The notes beneath the pieces are model-generated. The model worked only from the letters and a program-made list of their open reading frames with translations. It was not told the origin of the DNA and did not search any database. The translations under genes and the position numbers were made by a program. From Anomaloglossus baeobatrachus (lineage: Eukaryota > Chordata > Amphibia > Anura > Aromobatidae), in NCBI RefSeq assembly GCF_048569485.1, contig NC_134354.1:689245584-689309583 (forward strand): a stretch of DNA of 64,000 nucleotides, in the 5' to 3' direction. Positions 10,779-21,503 of this stretch are shown here, in pieces; positions within the stretch are counted from its first letter, which is position 1; each line of letters opens with the position of its first letter.

Positions 10779-10782
10779 GTTA

Positions 10783-10841
<59 letters not shown>

Positions 10842-10846
10842 TATAT
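10779..10846. repeat. (TA)n microsatellite
   Basis: A nearly pure AT dinucleotide run lies just before the Helitron-like 3' end. Confidence 0.95.
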
Positions 10847-11977
10847 AAAAAAAATATAAATATATCACAAAAATCATACATTAACTACACAATAAATTCT
10901 AGAATACCCGATGCGTTGGAATCGGCCACCTTCTAGTATTTAATAAATGCAGAGGTTCTCATTTATAGCAAATCTGACAATGACAGTGTAGAGAATTTAT
11001 GTGTAGTAACACAACCAAAGAGATGGGTAAATATCAGCAGTATGAAACTGCCATCATAGTAAGAGAAAGGCAAAGACAAGATCGGCAATATACAAAAGTA
11101 ACATCATATAGCAGTACTGTATATACCTCGTGTAAGTAGGGATTGTGCCGCCGCCCCTACTTACGCGAGGTATATACTGCTCTATGATGTTACTTTTGTA
11201 TATTGCCGATCTTCTCTTTGCCTTTCTCTTACTATGATGGCAGTTTCACACTGCTGAGATTTAACCATTTATTTGGTTGTGTTACTATACATAAATTCTG
11301 TACACTGTCATTGTCAGATTTGCTATAAATGAGAACCTCGGCATTTATTGAATATTTAATGTTGCAACTGCCTCTATGTAATGTTCTGGCGCCACCTGCT
11401 GACCACTATTTCTATTGTTCATATTTTATTTGTTCTAATAAAGATACAATTTTTAATGATTACCTTGCTGTTGTACAGATTTTTTTTTCTTTTTTGATTA
11501 CCATTTGTAGATTCTAGACCAGGTTTACACTTTATAAACATTCTAAGACCCTGTGCGCACTTGCCGTTTTTTTTGCCGCAGATTTGCTGCATGTTTCGCT
11601 GCAGAAAATGTTCATAACATCTCTGCAGTGATTCACCAGCAAATCCTATGGGGAAAAAAATGTTGTGCGCACTATGCTGATTTTGACAGCTGCATATTTT
11701 GCTGCGGGATTCCCGCAGCAAAAACAATTGCAAGTCACTTCTTTTCCGCACGTCGCTGCGGGATTTCACTCCATTAACTAATGTAATCGTGAAATCCCGC
11801 AGGGAATAACGCAGGCAGCAAATTTTGTGCGGTTCATTGCGTTTTCCTGCATTATTCCCTGCAGTATTTCGCGTTTGAGACATAATGTTCATCGCTGCCT
11901 GCATTTTGCAGGGAAGTGATGTTATTATGACAGGAAGAGGAAGCGGAGCAGAGAGTAAGCACACACAGAATGCACCT

Positions 11978-11992
11978 AGAAATCAAACGTAC
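11978..11992. repeat. Target-site duplication, left copy, of the L1
   Basis: AGAAATCAAACGTAC is repeated exactly at 17921-17935, on both sides of the L1. This is a 15-base duplication typical of target-primed reverse transcription. Confidence 0.9.
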
Positions 11993-12157
11993 GGCTGGCG
12001 GGCGTGGCCTGGACCTCATGAAGAGAGGACGCAGCATGGGTGAGCTCCTGCCTGGATCCTGAATCATCCTGCACACCGGCCTTGCTGACAAGCACTACCG
12101 ACCCTGGAGGGCTGCAATACTACTTATAACACCCGGGGAAGCGAGCACCGCCAGGAT

Positions 12158-13264
12158 ATGCCGACCCGCAGCAGCAATAAAAAGGACAGAGACGCGCAGG
12201 AGCGCGCCTCTGAAAAATCCAATATGGCGCCGCCGGCGTCCACACCATCCCGCGGTGGAGCAGTGGGAGTAGCAGGCAGGCTGGAGCGGTTCGCCAGAGT
12301 GGCCCCTGGCACAGAGCCTACCTCCAACAAGGCACCCGATGGCAGCGCTGAACGGGCCCTGGAGCAGGGAGAAAACATACCCGACGGCGAGACTGTGAGT
12401 ACCCTGGGCCCTGCATGTTCAGCAGCACAAGATATGCAGACACGGAGTCCTGCGCTGGCAGAGGGAGGAGGGGGAGATGTGGAGCAAACAACACCTATCT
12501 TCACTGAGGCCATACTGAGAGACATTCTGGCAGCAATTAACTCTTGCAATACCACATTGGCCACCCTAAGCAGCCAGATGGGAACTGTCACCTCAGATAT
12601 GGCCTGTATTAAACGTGAGCTGCAGGGGGTGACTGTCAGATTGGGGGAGCTGGAGGAACGAGTGAGTACAACAGAGGATAAAATACCACCAATGTCACGA
12701 GAGCTGGGAAAGGCCACGCAAAATATTTCCACACTGCTAAACAAGGTGGATGATTTGGAGAACCGCTCCCGCAGAAGTAATTTGAGACTGGTGCGAGTCA
12801 CAGAGAGGATGGAGGGCAATGACCCATTGAATTTCTTTGAAAAATGGCTTAAAGATACCATGGGAAAAGACATACTGTCCCCTTTCTTCACCATTGAAAG
12901 GGCGCACAGGGTCCCTGCGCGTGCCCCACAGCCGGGAGCACCACCACGTCCTATTCTGATTAAACTACTGCACTATAAAGATAGGGACACTATCCTGCGC
13001 AGAGACAGAGATATCAAAGAACTTGCAATTGATGGGAGGAAGATATCAATATTTCCTGATTTCTCCATGGAAGTGCAACGTAAAAGAGCGCAATTTATTG
13101 AGATCAAAAAACGCCTGCGCAACCTACAAGTGCCATACTCCATGATGTACCCTACTAAGCTGCGGATTGCTGCGAACGGAGAGACTCATTTTTTTGATAC
13201 GGCTGGGGCGGCGCTGTCTTGGCTGGATATCAATGAGAGGTCCCTGAGGAGAAAGAATACCTGA
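12158..13264 (+). CDS. L1 ORF1 protein, intact
   Basis: This is a 368-residue ORF1p, the nucleic-acid chaperone of the L1 ribonucleoprotein. A basic, Ser/Ala-rich N-terminus (about 1-110) is followed by a coiled coil (about 120-200). The RRM-like domain opens with DDLENRSRRSNLRLV and contains IERAHRVPARAP. The C-terminal domain has LRRDRDI and KRLRNLQVPYSMMYPTKLRI. Order and length fit the Transposase_22 family. The start is the first ATG after the short leader, and the stop TGA at 13262 is in a normal place. The frame is whole although ORF2 of the same copy is broken. Confidence 0.9.
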   Translation: MPTRSSNKKDRDAQERASEKSNMAPPASTPSRGGAVGVAGRLERFARVAPGTEPTSNKAPDGSAERALEQGENIPDGETVSTLGPACSAAQDMQTRSPALAEGGGGDVEQTTPIFTEAILRDILAAINSCNTTLATLSSQMGTVTSDMACIKRELQGVTVRLGELEERVSTTEDKIPPMSRELGKATQNISTLLNKVDDLENRSRRSNLRLVRVTERMEGNDPLNFFEKWLKDTMGKDILSPFFTIERAHRVPARAPQPGAPPRPILIKLLHYKDRDTILRRDRDIKELAIDGRKISIFPDFSMEVQRKRAQFIEIKKRLRNLQVPYSMMYPTKLRIAANGETHFFDTAGAALSWLDINERSLRRKNT

Positions 13265-13691
13265 GATTTCCCTTTCTGCCGCCAGGCGTTGTTTTTGTTT
13301 GGGACGCTATGCTGGTAAGCTCATTACAGTTAAATTCATCTAGGATCCAGGACGGGAGACGGCCGGTTCATTGTGGACACACGCTGCACTAGCGAGTTGT
13401 GGACCCCCCTCCCTGCATGGACTTGGGGCGTGTTTTTAGCCCTGATTCTCTCTATTTGGGAGAAATGTGTAAGATACACTTGATTTTGAGGGCAGGGGCA
13501 CTGCGCACTGGTGTGCGGAGCCCTATCTCTCTCCTTGTTTTTCTTGTTTACTGTTGTATGATGCAATCTGTTTGGGAAGCGTGGTGTGCCTCAGTCGTGT
13601 CGCTCAACCTAATGCTTTTGAGAATCGGTGGAGAACGCCTCTCTCCTCCAGGTATGAAGTATCCGTCCGGATCATATCTTAGTCTACGCTT

Positions 13692-16600
13692 ATGGCGACA
13701 TCCTTAAATATTGTAGCGTGGAATGTTAGAGGGCTCGGAGATGCGAACAAAAGATGTGCTATATTCACTCACCTACAGAAACTTTTCCCGGCTATTTTAT
13801 GTCTCTCCGAGACCCACATGGTCAGGGATAATGTTCATTGGCTGAGGAGGGGATGGATCGCGCATGAATATCATTCCACATACTCGACCCATGCACGGGG
13901 TGTGAGTGTGTTGGTGCACAAATCCATCCCGTTCTCATGTACCAGATCAGTGATTGACCCAGGGGGCAGATTTGTATGCTTGCTTTGCACGCTGTATGGT
14001 ATACAATTTATTCTGGTTGCGATATATATCCCTCCACCATATTCAGTCGAACCGGTAAAAAGGATATTGTCTATTTTAGATTCCCTTCCATCTGCGCCGA
14101 CGCTTCTGATAGGGATGTAAGTAATTATTAAAATCCCCTATCTAGATAAATTACACTCGGGAAACATATCGGAGAACGCCGCCCCGACTTCATTTGCTAG
14201 AATGCTAACAGAGCTGGGTTTTGTAGATCTTTGGCGTGCCCAACACCCCACAACCAAACAATTCTCATGTTACTCTAGCTCCCACCACACCATGTCACGG
14301 ATAGACCTGGCTATTGGAAACACACTTATGGCCTCATATACACAAAAGGTGGCCTACCTACCTAGAAGTGTATCTGATCACTCACCATTACATGTTACGC
14401 TTGCATGGGGAAACCCCCTCGCTCTGCCCAGGCCTATCTGGAAACTTAATCCCTTCTGGATCCAGCTTATTGGGGGATCTTTATATGATAACATTCTAGA
14501 ATACTTTCATCTTAATGAGTGCTCTGCACCGCCACACATAGTTTGGGACTCTATGAAAGCTGTGGTAAGGGGCATATATATTAGAGAAATATGCATACGC
14601 AAAAATCAAACCAAATGTTACACCCAGAGTCTGATTCAGGAGGTATCTGATGCGGAGGCTGCGGTGGTGCTCAACCCGACAGTAGAAACTAAAAACACTC
14701 TAGAGAAGGCACAGATGTCACTCAAAGAAAATCTCATGTTGGTGGCAGAAAATAAACGCTATTTCCCTAAACAAAATTATTTTATAGCGGGGGAGGGCGT
14801 GGGGCACCTACTGGCCACAGTCATTAGAGCACAGGAAGGATCTTCTTATATAAATAGGTTAAAGACGGAATCAGGTGACTTTGTAACAGAAAGCGAGGAT
14901 ATAATAAGAGAAATAAAGAGGTATTATATGCGGCTATACACATCAGACTGTGACCTCACGGAGACTGAGATTGAGCAGTATTTGGAAGCTCTCTCTCTTC
15001 CTACACTGAGTGATGTAAACAGGGAATTGCTGGACCGGGACATCTCATTGGAAGAATTGGAGGAAGCGCTTGGCCAGACACAAAATGAAAAAGCTCCGGT
15101 AACGGATGGCCTGCCTGGAGAGTTTTATAAAATGTATGCACCCTTACTGCTACCCAAACTACTTAAGGTATTTGAAGAATCTGAAAGGCAGAGGGTCCTC
15201 CCGCCCTCTATGAGGGAAGCCTTAATAGTCTTAATATTAAAAACCCGGAAAAGATCCAGAGATTCCGGATTCGTATCGCCCAATCTCTCTCCTACAAACA
15301 GACATTAAATTGCTGGCCAAGGTGCTCGCCAATAGGATGTCCCGAGTCATCTCATCTATAGTGCAGAGTGATCAGACAGGATTCATTCCATGCAGAGCCA
15401 CATCTATGAATCTCAGGAAATTATATTTGGGAATTCAACATAGTTCTGAGGAACCGGGGGAAAGGGCAATTTTGTCTTTAGACGCCGCTAAGGCGTTCGA
15501 TAGCCTTGAATGGGAATATATGTGGGCTGTACTTCGGAAAATGGGCTTTGGACATAGATTCATAAATTGGGTAAAACTGCTATATGACTCACCGGTGGCG
15601 AAGGTTAGGGTTAATGGCAGGGTCTCCGAGTCTTTTCCTCTTGGAAGAGGTACTAGACAGGGGTGCCCGCTTTCACCCTTGCTATTCGCGACTGCAGTGG
15701 AGCCGTTGGCAGTGGCAATACGGAAATCCAGGGAGGTAGAGGGATTTCGGTGTGGAGCCGTGGAACAAAAGATATCATTATACGCAGACGATCTACTCTT
15801 ATATTTAAACAGGGTACGTTCCTCGATTTTGCCGGCAATGAATATCATTCTGGAATTTGGGCAGAGGTCTGGTCTACGAATCAACTGTTCCAAGTCGGCT
15901 TTAATGCCGTTGGACCCCCTTCCGGGGGACTTTTCGGACTTACAGATTCCAGTTCCTGTGGTCCGGGAGTTTAAATATCTGGGAGTAATTGTCAGCCCAA
16001 TCCCGAAGGATTTCCAGGCCCTAAATCTGGAACCCCTGTTACAGCGATTCAGAGCAAAAGTGCACACCTGGTGCCGCTTGCCGCTATCAAATATCGGCAG
16101 ATCCAATTTAATTAAAATGGTAATGATGCCACAATTACTATATCTTATACATAATTCTCCAGTGTGGATATGTAGGGAATTTTTTGTAAAAACTAATACA
16201 ATATTCCGGGAACTTATTTGGAAGAAAAAGCAAGCTAGGATTCAACTGGAAGTGCTACTGCGGGGAAAGGAGGAGGGAGGACTGGCGGTACCAAACCCAT
16301 ATATATACTATATAGCCTCCCAGATGCAACATCTGAGGGGTTGGGGCAAAGGAGGGTATGATACCAGTGGTGATATAGTGAGAGAGGGATCAGTATGGAA
16401 GTACCCAGGTTGCCGGTTGGATGTGGGACAAAGATAAATGGGGCACGATATCCCACACTGGCTATGATATTCCGGGTGTGGGACAGGGGTAAGTCTCTTT
16501 TGGGGATAAGCGGACCTACAGAGCTCTGGCCACTGTGGCAGAACCCCGACTTGCCAGAAATTAAAAAATTAGTAGGGTTCAGAGGATGGGAGGATAAAGG

Positions 16601-17495
16601 GATCCATTTAGTGTCACAAGTACTACAAAATAATACTCTTAAAAGCTTTGAACAACTGAGAACGGAGTTTCACCTTCCGCATGTCTTCTTTTATCAGTAT
16701 TTGCAGGTGAGACACGCACTGGAAAGACAGGGGAGGACAAACCCGGTAACAGTGACACATAATCAAACATTACATAGGCTGCTTACATCTGAGTCCTCTA
16801 AGGGTCTTATTTCGGAATTATTTAAAAAATTACTACCTGCCCATCTGGAAACACATCCATTGATTGTTAAAAGCAAATGGGAACGAGACGTCGGTCCCCT
16901 GACGGAAGGCCAGTGGTCTGATATATTGGAACAAGTTCCTAAACTGGCGGTATCGGAGTGCCAAAAGCTGTCTCAAATATATCTCATCCACAGGGTATAT
17001 AAAACTCCCAGTCTACTATTTAAGATGGGACTCAGACCAAACACACAGTGTGTTAGGTGTGGACAGGATGATGCCCATTTGATGCATGTTATGTGGGAGT
17101 GTGGACACATTGGTGGTTCCTGGAACCAAACCCTGGGACTTATAGATCAAATATATCATATCACAATACAACCGTCGCCCCGCCTGTGCCTGTTGAGTCT
17201 GTGGGAAGGAGAAGTGGACCCGGATTCTCCAACAGCTCTGGGAATAGCACGTATCTTGTAACAAGCAAGAAAGCTACTTGCATATCACTGGTTAGACCTT
17301 CTACCACCAACATTACCAGAGCTCAAAAACAAATTAAATAACGTCATAAGATTGGAAAGGGGAGTTTATTTAAAAAGAAAAACATTGAAAAAGTTTTACA
17401 ACATTTGACGGCCATGGATGGAGTTGCCGGGCCTACCCTCTAGTGCACTGGTTCGGGATGCAATGCTGGACCGGTTACTGTTGTGCCTGCAGTGA
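13692..17495 (+). pseudogene. L1 ORF2 (endonuclease and reverse transcriptase), broken
   Basis: The N-terminal AP-endonuclease shows NIVAWNVRGLGD, the catalytic SETH and, later, VSDHSPLHV. The reverse transcriptase shows DAAKAFDSLEWEYMW, TRQGCPLSPLLFA and the catalytic YADDLLLYL near 15780. The C-terminal part contains CVRCGQDDAHLMHVMWECGH, the usual L1 CCHC knuckle. Lesions: an in-frame stop at about 14118 where GDFN is expected, an extra A in the AAAAAC run near 15242 that shifts the frame, another shift near 16400-16437, and stops at 17259 and about 17406. The remaining frames are otherwise well kept, so the copy is of moderate age. Length (about 1270 codons) fits an L1 ORF2. Confidence 0.9.
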
Positions 17496-17920
17496 TGGCA
17501 TGTGTGAGGAAGGGAATTAAAACTAGTCTTTTCTGTGGCGAAGTGGACTTTGAATGAAGAGGTGAGAGAGGATTGGAACGGTTTCATTGATGACTGCACG
17601 GAGAGGGAGGGGCGGGAGAGTATAGCAATATGATGTGGAGCGACACGGCTGATGGAGGAGGTGTTTCTGTTAGTCTGAGGCATTATTGCATAATTTAAGT
17701 TTTGTTTATTTGTAGAGCCACGAGGTTTGTAGGCTCAAGCTATATAATATAATTATGATTTGAGAACTCTATTACTATATTTACATACATGCAGAGAAAG
17801 AACCTGATTTATAAACCACATGTGTTTATCTGTTGTTTATTGTTATCAGTTATATGAAAAGTGAAATACTCTCTGTATCGATCCCTTATGATTTAATAAA
17901 AAAAGATCTGATTTAAAAAA
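17496..17920 (+). other. L1 3' untranslated region and A-rich tail
   Basis: This non-coding tail of the L1 ends in TTTAATAAAAAAAG and TTTAAAAAA before the second target duplication. There is no long pure poly(A). Confidence 0.7.
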
Positions 17921-17935
17921 AGAAATCAAACGTAC
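17921..17935. repeat. Target-site duplication, right copy, of the L1
   Basis: This is an exact copy of 11978-11992. Confidence 0.9.
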
Positions 17936-18711
17936 ATATAAAAATAAAACAAAACCGCAGGCTCCACCGTATTTTTACCGTCCAGTCAAGGTAAACACAC
18001 AGCGGTGGGCCGGTATTCTCAGGCTGGGGAGGGCAGGGGCCATGGTTAATGCCCCCCCGAGAATATCAGCCCGCAGCTGCCCCGGGACTGTCACATCCAT
18101 TATGCGACAGTCCCGGAGTGTCCCCGGCTCTTCGATTGCCGTGATGCGGTGGCAATCAAGGTAATAAGGAGTTAAATGGCAGCGGAACGCTGCCATTTAA
18201 GTCCAGGCTTAATCATGGCAGCGTCTACAAGAGAGCTTTCATGATTAACCCGTAAGTAAAGTGAATAAACACACACACCACGAAAAATCCTTTATTTTAA
18301 ATAAAACAAAAAAGCCCCCTCTTTCACCCCTTTATTAACCCATCCCAACACAGCTCCGGTGTAATCCACACAGGTCCCACGACGCTTGCATCCAGCCGCG
18401 ACTGACACACTGTACTGAATGCAGCCTCGTAACGAGCCTGCAGAGGGGTAACCACAGGTCATTTCTCACGGTCGGTAATGTGAACACACTACCGCTCGTG
18501 CTAACTGCAGTGTGTGCTCACAGAGACTCTATTGATTATCTATCTCAGAAGGAAATGAACTTTTTTTTTCCCCAATGTGCTTTATTGCCTTGAATGCATT
18601 AAAACACATGTACCAACCCAAGGAAAAACGCACCAAAACAAATGCAGATTTCGGTGCGTCTTTTTTCCGTGGGTGTGGAAATCTTTCAGAGCCTGCAGAA
18701 TTTTCTTAAGA
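17936..18711. other. Middle part of the split TA-flanked repeat, no gene
   Basis: This segment contains several short palindromes (for example GGGACTGTCACATCC with GCGACAGTCCC, and AAATGGCAGCG with CGCTGCCATTT) and no coding frame. It lies between the L1 and DIRS A and is read as part of the element whose tips are at 11546 and 31722. Confidence 0.45.
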
Positions 18712-19044
18712 AAGAAGGGAATTTTGTTTACTTACCGTAAATTCCTTTTCTTCTAGCTCCTATTGGGAGACCCAGACAATTGGGGTGTATAGTTTCTGCC
18801 TCCGGAGGCCACACAAAGTATTACACTTTAAAAAGTGTAACCCCTCCCCTCTGCCTATACACCCTCCCGTGCATCACGGGCCCATCAGTTTTGGTGCCAA
18901 AGCAGGAAGGAGGAAACTTATAAATTGGTCTAAGGTAAAATCAATCCGAAGGATGTTCGGAGAACTGAAACCATGAACCAAAGAACAATTCAACATGAAC
19001 AACATGTGTACACAAAAGAACAACAGCCCGAAGGGAACAGGGGC

Positions 19045-19150
19045 GGGTGCTGGGTCTCCCAATAGGAGCTAGAAGAAAAGGAATTTACGGTAAGTAAACA
19101 AAATTCCCTTCTTCTTTGTCGCTCCATTGGGAGACCCAGACAATTGGGAC
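19045..19150. repeat. DIRS A internal complementary region
   Basis: GGTCTCCCAATAGGAGCTAG and GTCGCTCCATTGGGAGACC lie back to back here. They are the complements of the left and right ends of the element. In the known DIRS cycle this region templates joining of the two ends into a circle. Confidence 0.85.
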
Positions 19151-19217
19151 GTCCAAAAGCAGTCCCTGGGTGGGTAAAAGAATACCTCGATAAAAAGAGC
19201 CGTAAAACGGCCCCCTC

Positions 19218-20500
19218 TTACAGGTGGGCAACCGCCGCCTGAAGGACTCGCCTACCTAGGCTGGCATCTGCCGAAGCATAGGCATGCACCTGATAGTGTT
19301 TCGTGAAAGTGTGCAGACTCGACCAGGTAGCCGCCTGACACACCTGCTGAGCCGTAGCCTGGTGCCGCAATGCCCAGGACGCACCTACGGCTCTGGTAGA
19401 ATGGGCTTTCAGCCCTGAAGGAACCGGAAGCCCAGACGAATGGTAGGCTTCAAGAATCGGTTCCTTGATCCACCGAGCCAAGGTTGACTTGGAAGCCTGC
19501 GACCCCTTACGCTGGCCAGCGACAAGGACAAAGAGCGCATCAGAACGGCGCAGGGGCGCCGTGCGAGAAATGTAGAGCCTGAGTGCTCTCACGAGATCTA
19601 ACAAGTGCAAATCCTTTTCACATTGGTGAACTGGATTAGGACAAAAAGAAGGTAAGGAGATTTCCTGATTGAGATGAAAAGGGGATACCACCTTAGGGAG
19701 AAATTCCGGGACCGGACGCAGAACCACCTTATCCTGGTGAAACACCAGGAAGGGGGCTTTGCATGACAGCGCTGCTAGCTCAGACACTCTCCGAAGTGAT
19801 GTGACTGCCACTAGGAAGACCACCTTCTGCGAAAGGCGTGAAAGAGAGACATCCCTCATCGGCTCGAAAGGTGGTTTCTGAAGAGCCGTTAGCACCCTGT
19901 TAAGATCCCAGGATTCTAGCGGACGCTTGTAAGGTGGGACTATGTGGCAAACCCCCTGCAGGAACGTGCGTACCTGCGGAAGCCTGGCTAGACGCTTTTG
20001 AAAAAACACGGAAAGCGCCGATACTTGTCCCTTGAGAGAGCCGAGAGACAAACCCTTGTCCATTCCGGATTGAAGGAAAGACAGAAAAGTGGGCAAGGCA
20101 AACGGCCAGGGAGTAAAACCCTGATCAGAGCACCAGGATAAGAAGATCCTCCACGTCCTGTGGTAGATCTTGGCGGACGTTGGTTTCCTGGCCTGTCTCA
20201 TGGTGGCAATGACCTCTTGAGATAACCCTGAGGACGCTAGGATCCAAGACTCAATGGCCACACAGTCAGGTTGAGGGCCGCAGAATTCAGATGGAAAAAT
20301 GGCCCTTGAGACAGCAAGTCTGGTCGGTCTGGTAGTGCCCACGGTTGACCCACCGTGAGATGCCACAGATCCGGGTACCACGACCTCCTCGGCCAGTCTG
20401 GGGCGATGAGGATGGCGCGGCGGCAGTCGGACCTGATCTTGCGTAACACTCTGGGCAGCAGTGCCAGAGGAGGAAATACATAAGGCAGTCGAAACTGCGA
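19218..20500 (-). CDS. DIRS A tyrosine recombinase region
   Basis: This minus-strand frame encodes the integrase of DIRS elements, a phage-type tyrosine recombinase that inserts the circular DNA copy. Visible active-site blocks are TSLRRVSELAAL (first Arg), LKAHSTRAVGASWAL (His-x-x-Arg) and FTKHYQVHAY (catalytic Tyr). Upstream in the same frame are the lysine/arginine-rich arm-binding part (RQARKPTSAKIYHRTWRIFL) and a Ser/Gly-rich linker. The frame is open through the recombinase domain. The same domain occurs in copies B, C and D. It is part of a fossil element, so activity is not claimed. Confidence 0.85.
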
Positions 20501-20675
20501 CCAATCCTGAACTAATGCGTCTGCCGCCAGAGCTCTGTGATCTTGAGACCGTGCCATGAATGCCGGGACTTTGTTGTTGTGCCGGGACGCCATTAGGTCG
20601 ACGTCCGGCGTTCCCCAGCGGCAACAGATCTCTTGAAACACGTCCGGGTGAAGAGACCATTCCCCTGCGTCCATG

Positions 20676-20680
20676 CCCTG
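20676..20680. repeat. 5-bp target duplication of the inserted LTR element, left
   Basis: CCCTG here and at 27618-27622 flank the LTR element. Copy B has a single CCCTG at the matching place (about 35321-35325), which shows the empty site. Confidence 0.9.
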
Positions 20681-21492
20681 TGTTAAAAAATATACTCTTA
20701 AATATATTTTTCTTCAAATACGTAAAGCCGCATGAAAGAAAGAACTTCCAAAGATGTAAAAAATAAATGTATTTTATCTATTTAAAAATGGTTGCCAAGG
20801 TTCAGTTACAGAAAGGAAAAAATAATATACTTTGATAGCTTACGCAAAAATAAGAGTTCATTTAGTCCATACTGATCAATGGAAAGTCTTTACCCATCTT
20901 TCTTTGGGTCCTGAACGGCAATGCAGGAGATGTCATCTCAGCGTGTCATATCTTGCAGCACTGGAGTCTTCTCACAGCAGGCAGTGTGGAGAGCGAACAG
21001 TAGCCCCCTCCATCGTGCATTATATACCAGCTGTTCAAACCATATAGGGCATTCTAGTGTAACACAGTTGAATATAGTTCCATATTACGTAACCTTCTGG
21101 AAACTTCGGAAAGCTTCGGGAAGGATTCAAATATATCCCTCCATGCTCAGCACAAGTATATTCAATATGGGCATATTTATCCCTTATAAACTTTATTAAT
21201 AACCTATGCCCTCCAACATAAACAGAACTATGAACGTATATGTCTTACTATGAAATATTTGATAACTTGATGTATTAATTTCAATCATTTTACAGATAGC
21301 CACCAATTAAAAGGATCCGTGGACACTGGCTCGGGGCGCTGTGTGTGAGGCACGGGGAAGGCAGGAGAGGCCATCGCAGGAAGACGACCAGGGAAGGAAA
21401 ACAGAAGGGTGTACTGGGTTATGCCTCCGAACTATATATGTCTTACTATGAAATATTTGATAACTTGATGTATTAATTTCAATCATTTTACA
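20681..21492 (-). repeat. 3' LTR of the gag-only element
   Basis: This is the same as the LTR at 26806-27617. A 58-base block that begins TGTAAAATGATTG on the minus strand occurs twice in it, 198 bases apart (21237-21294 and 21435-21492), with a GC-richer spacer in between. Confidence 0.9.
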
Positions 21493-21503
21493 ATTCCCCC
21501 TTG
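21493..21503 (-). other. Polypurine tract
   Basis: On the minus strand CAAGGGGGAAT lies directly against the TG of the 3' LTR. Confidence 0.75.

Larger units (their letters stand above)
8459..10936. mobile_element. Helitron-like insertion (3' end only recognised)
   Basis: The right end reads CCCGATGCGTTGGAATCGG, a short hairpin (stem CCGAT/ATCGG), then CCACCTT, then CTAG followed by T. A hairpin a few bases before CTRR and insertion before T is the known 3' structure of Helitrons. The 5' end should begin with TC after an A, but this is not seen at 8459, so the 5' limit is only inferred from where the foldback arm breaks off. Between the ends are a minisatellite and an AT run. No Rep/helicase gene is present, so it would be non-autonomous. 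Confidence 0.5.
8317..11500. mobile_element. Long palindromic (foldback) element, split by a later insertion
   Basis: The left arm 8317-8458 is the reverse complement of 11361-11500; both share TCAGCAGGTGGCGCCAGAAC-like and TTGCAACTGCCTCTATG-like blocks. Inside, 10937-11144 is the reverse complement of 11153-11358. If the DNA between 8459 and 10936 is taken out, the two left pieces form one arm of about 350 bases against one continuous right arm, with only a few bases in the centre. No protein is encoded. The transposon class is unknown and no target duplication was identified. Confidence 0.7.
11993..17920 (+). mobile_element. Full-length L1-clade LINE
   Basis: The element has a 165-base 5' untranslated region, ORF1, a spacer of about 430 bases, ORF2, a 3' untranslated region of about 420 bases and an A-rich tail (TTTAATAAAAAAAGATCTG then TTTAAAAAA). 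A perfect 15-base target duplication brackets it, so both ends are intact. ORF1 is open. ORF2 carries about five lesions, so the copy can no longer move by itself. It is related to the L1 at the left edge of the window but not nearly identical to it. Confidence 0.9.
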
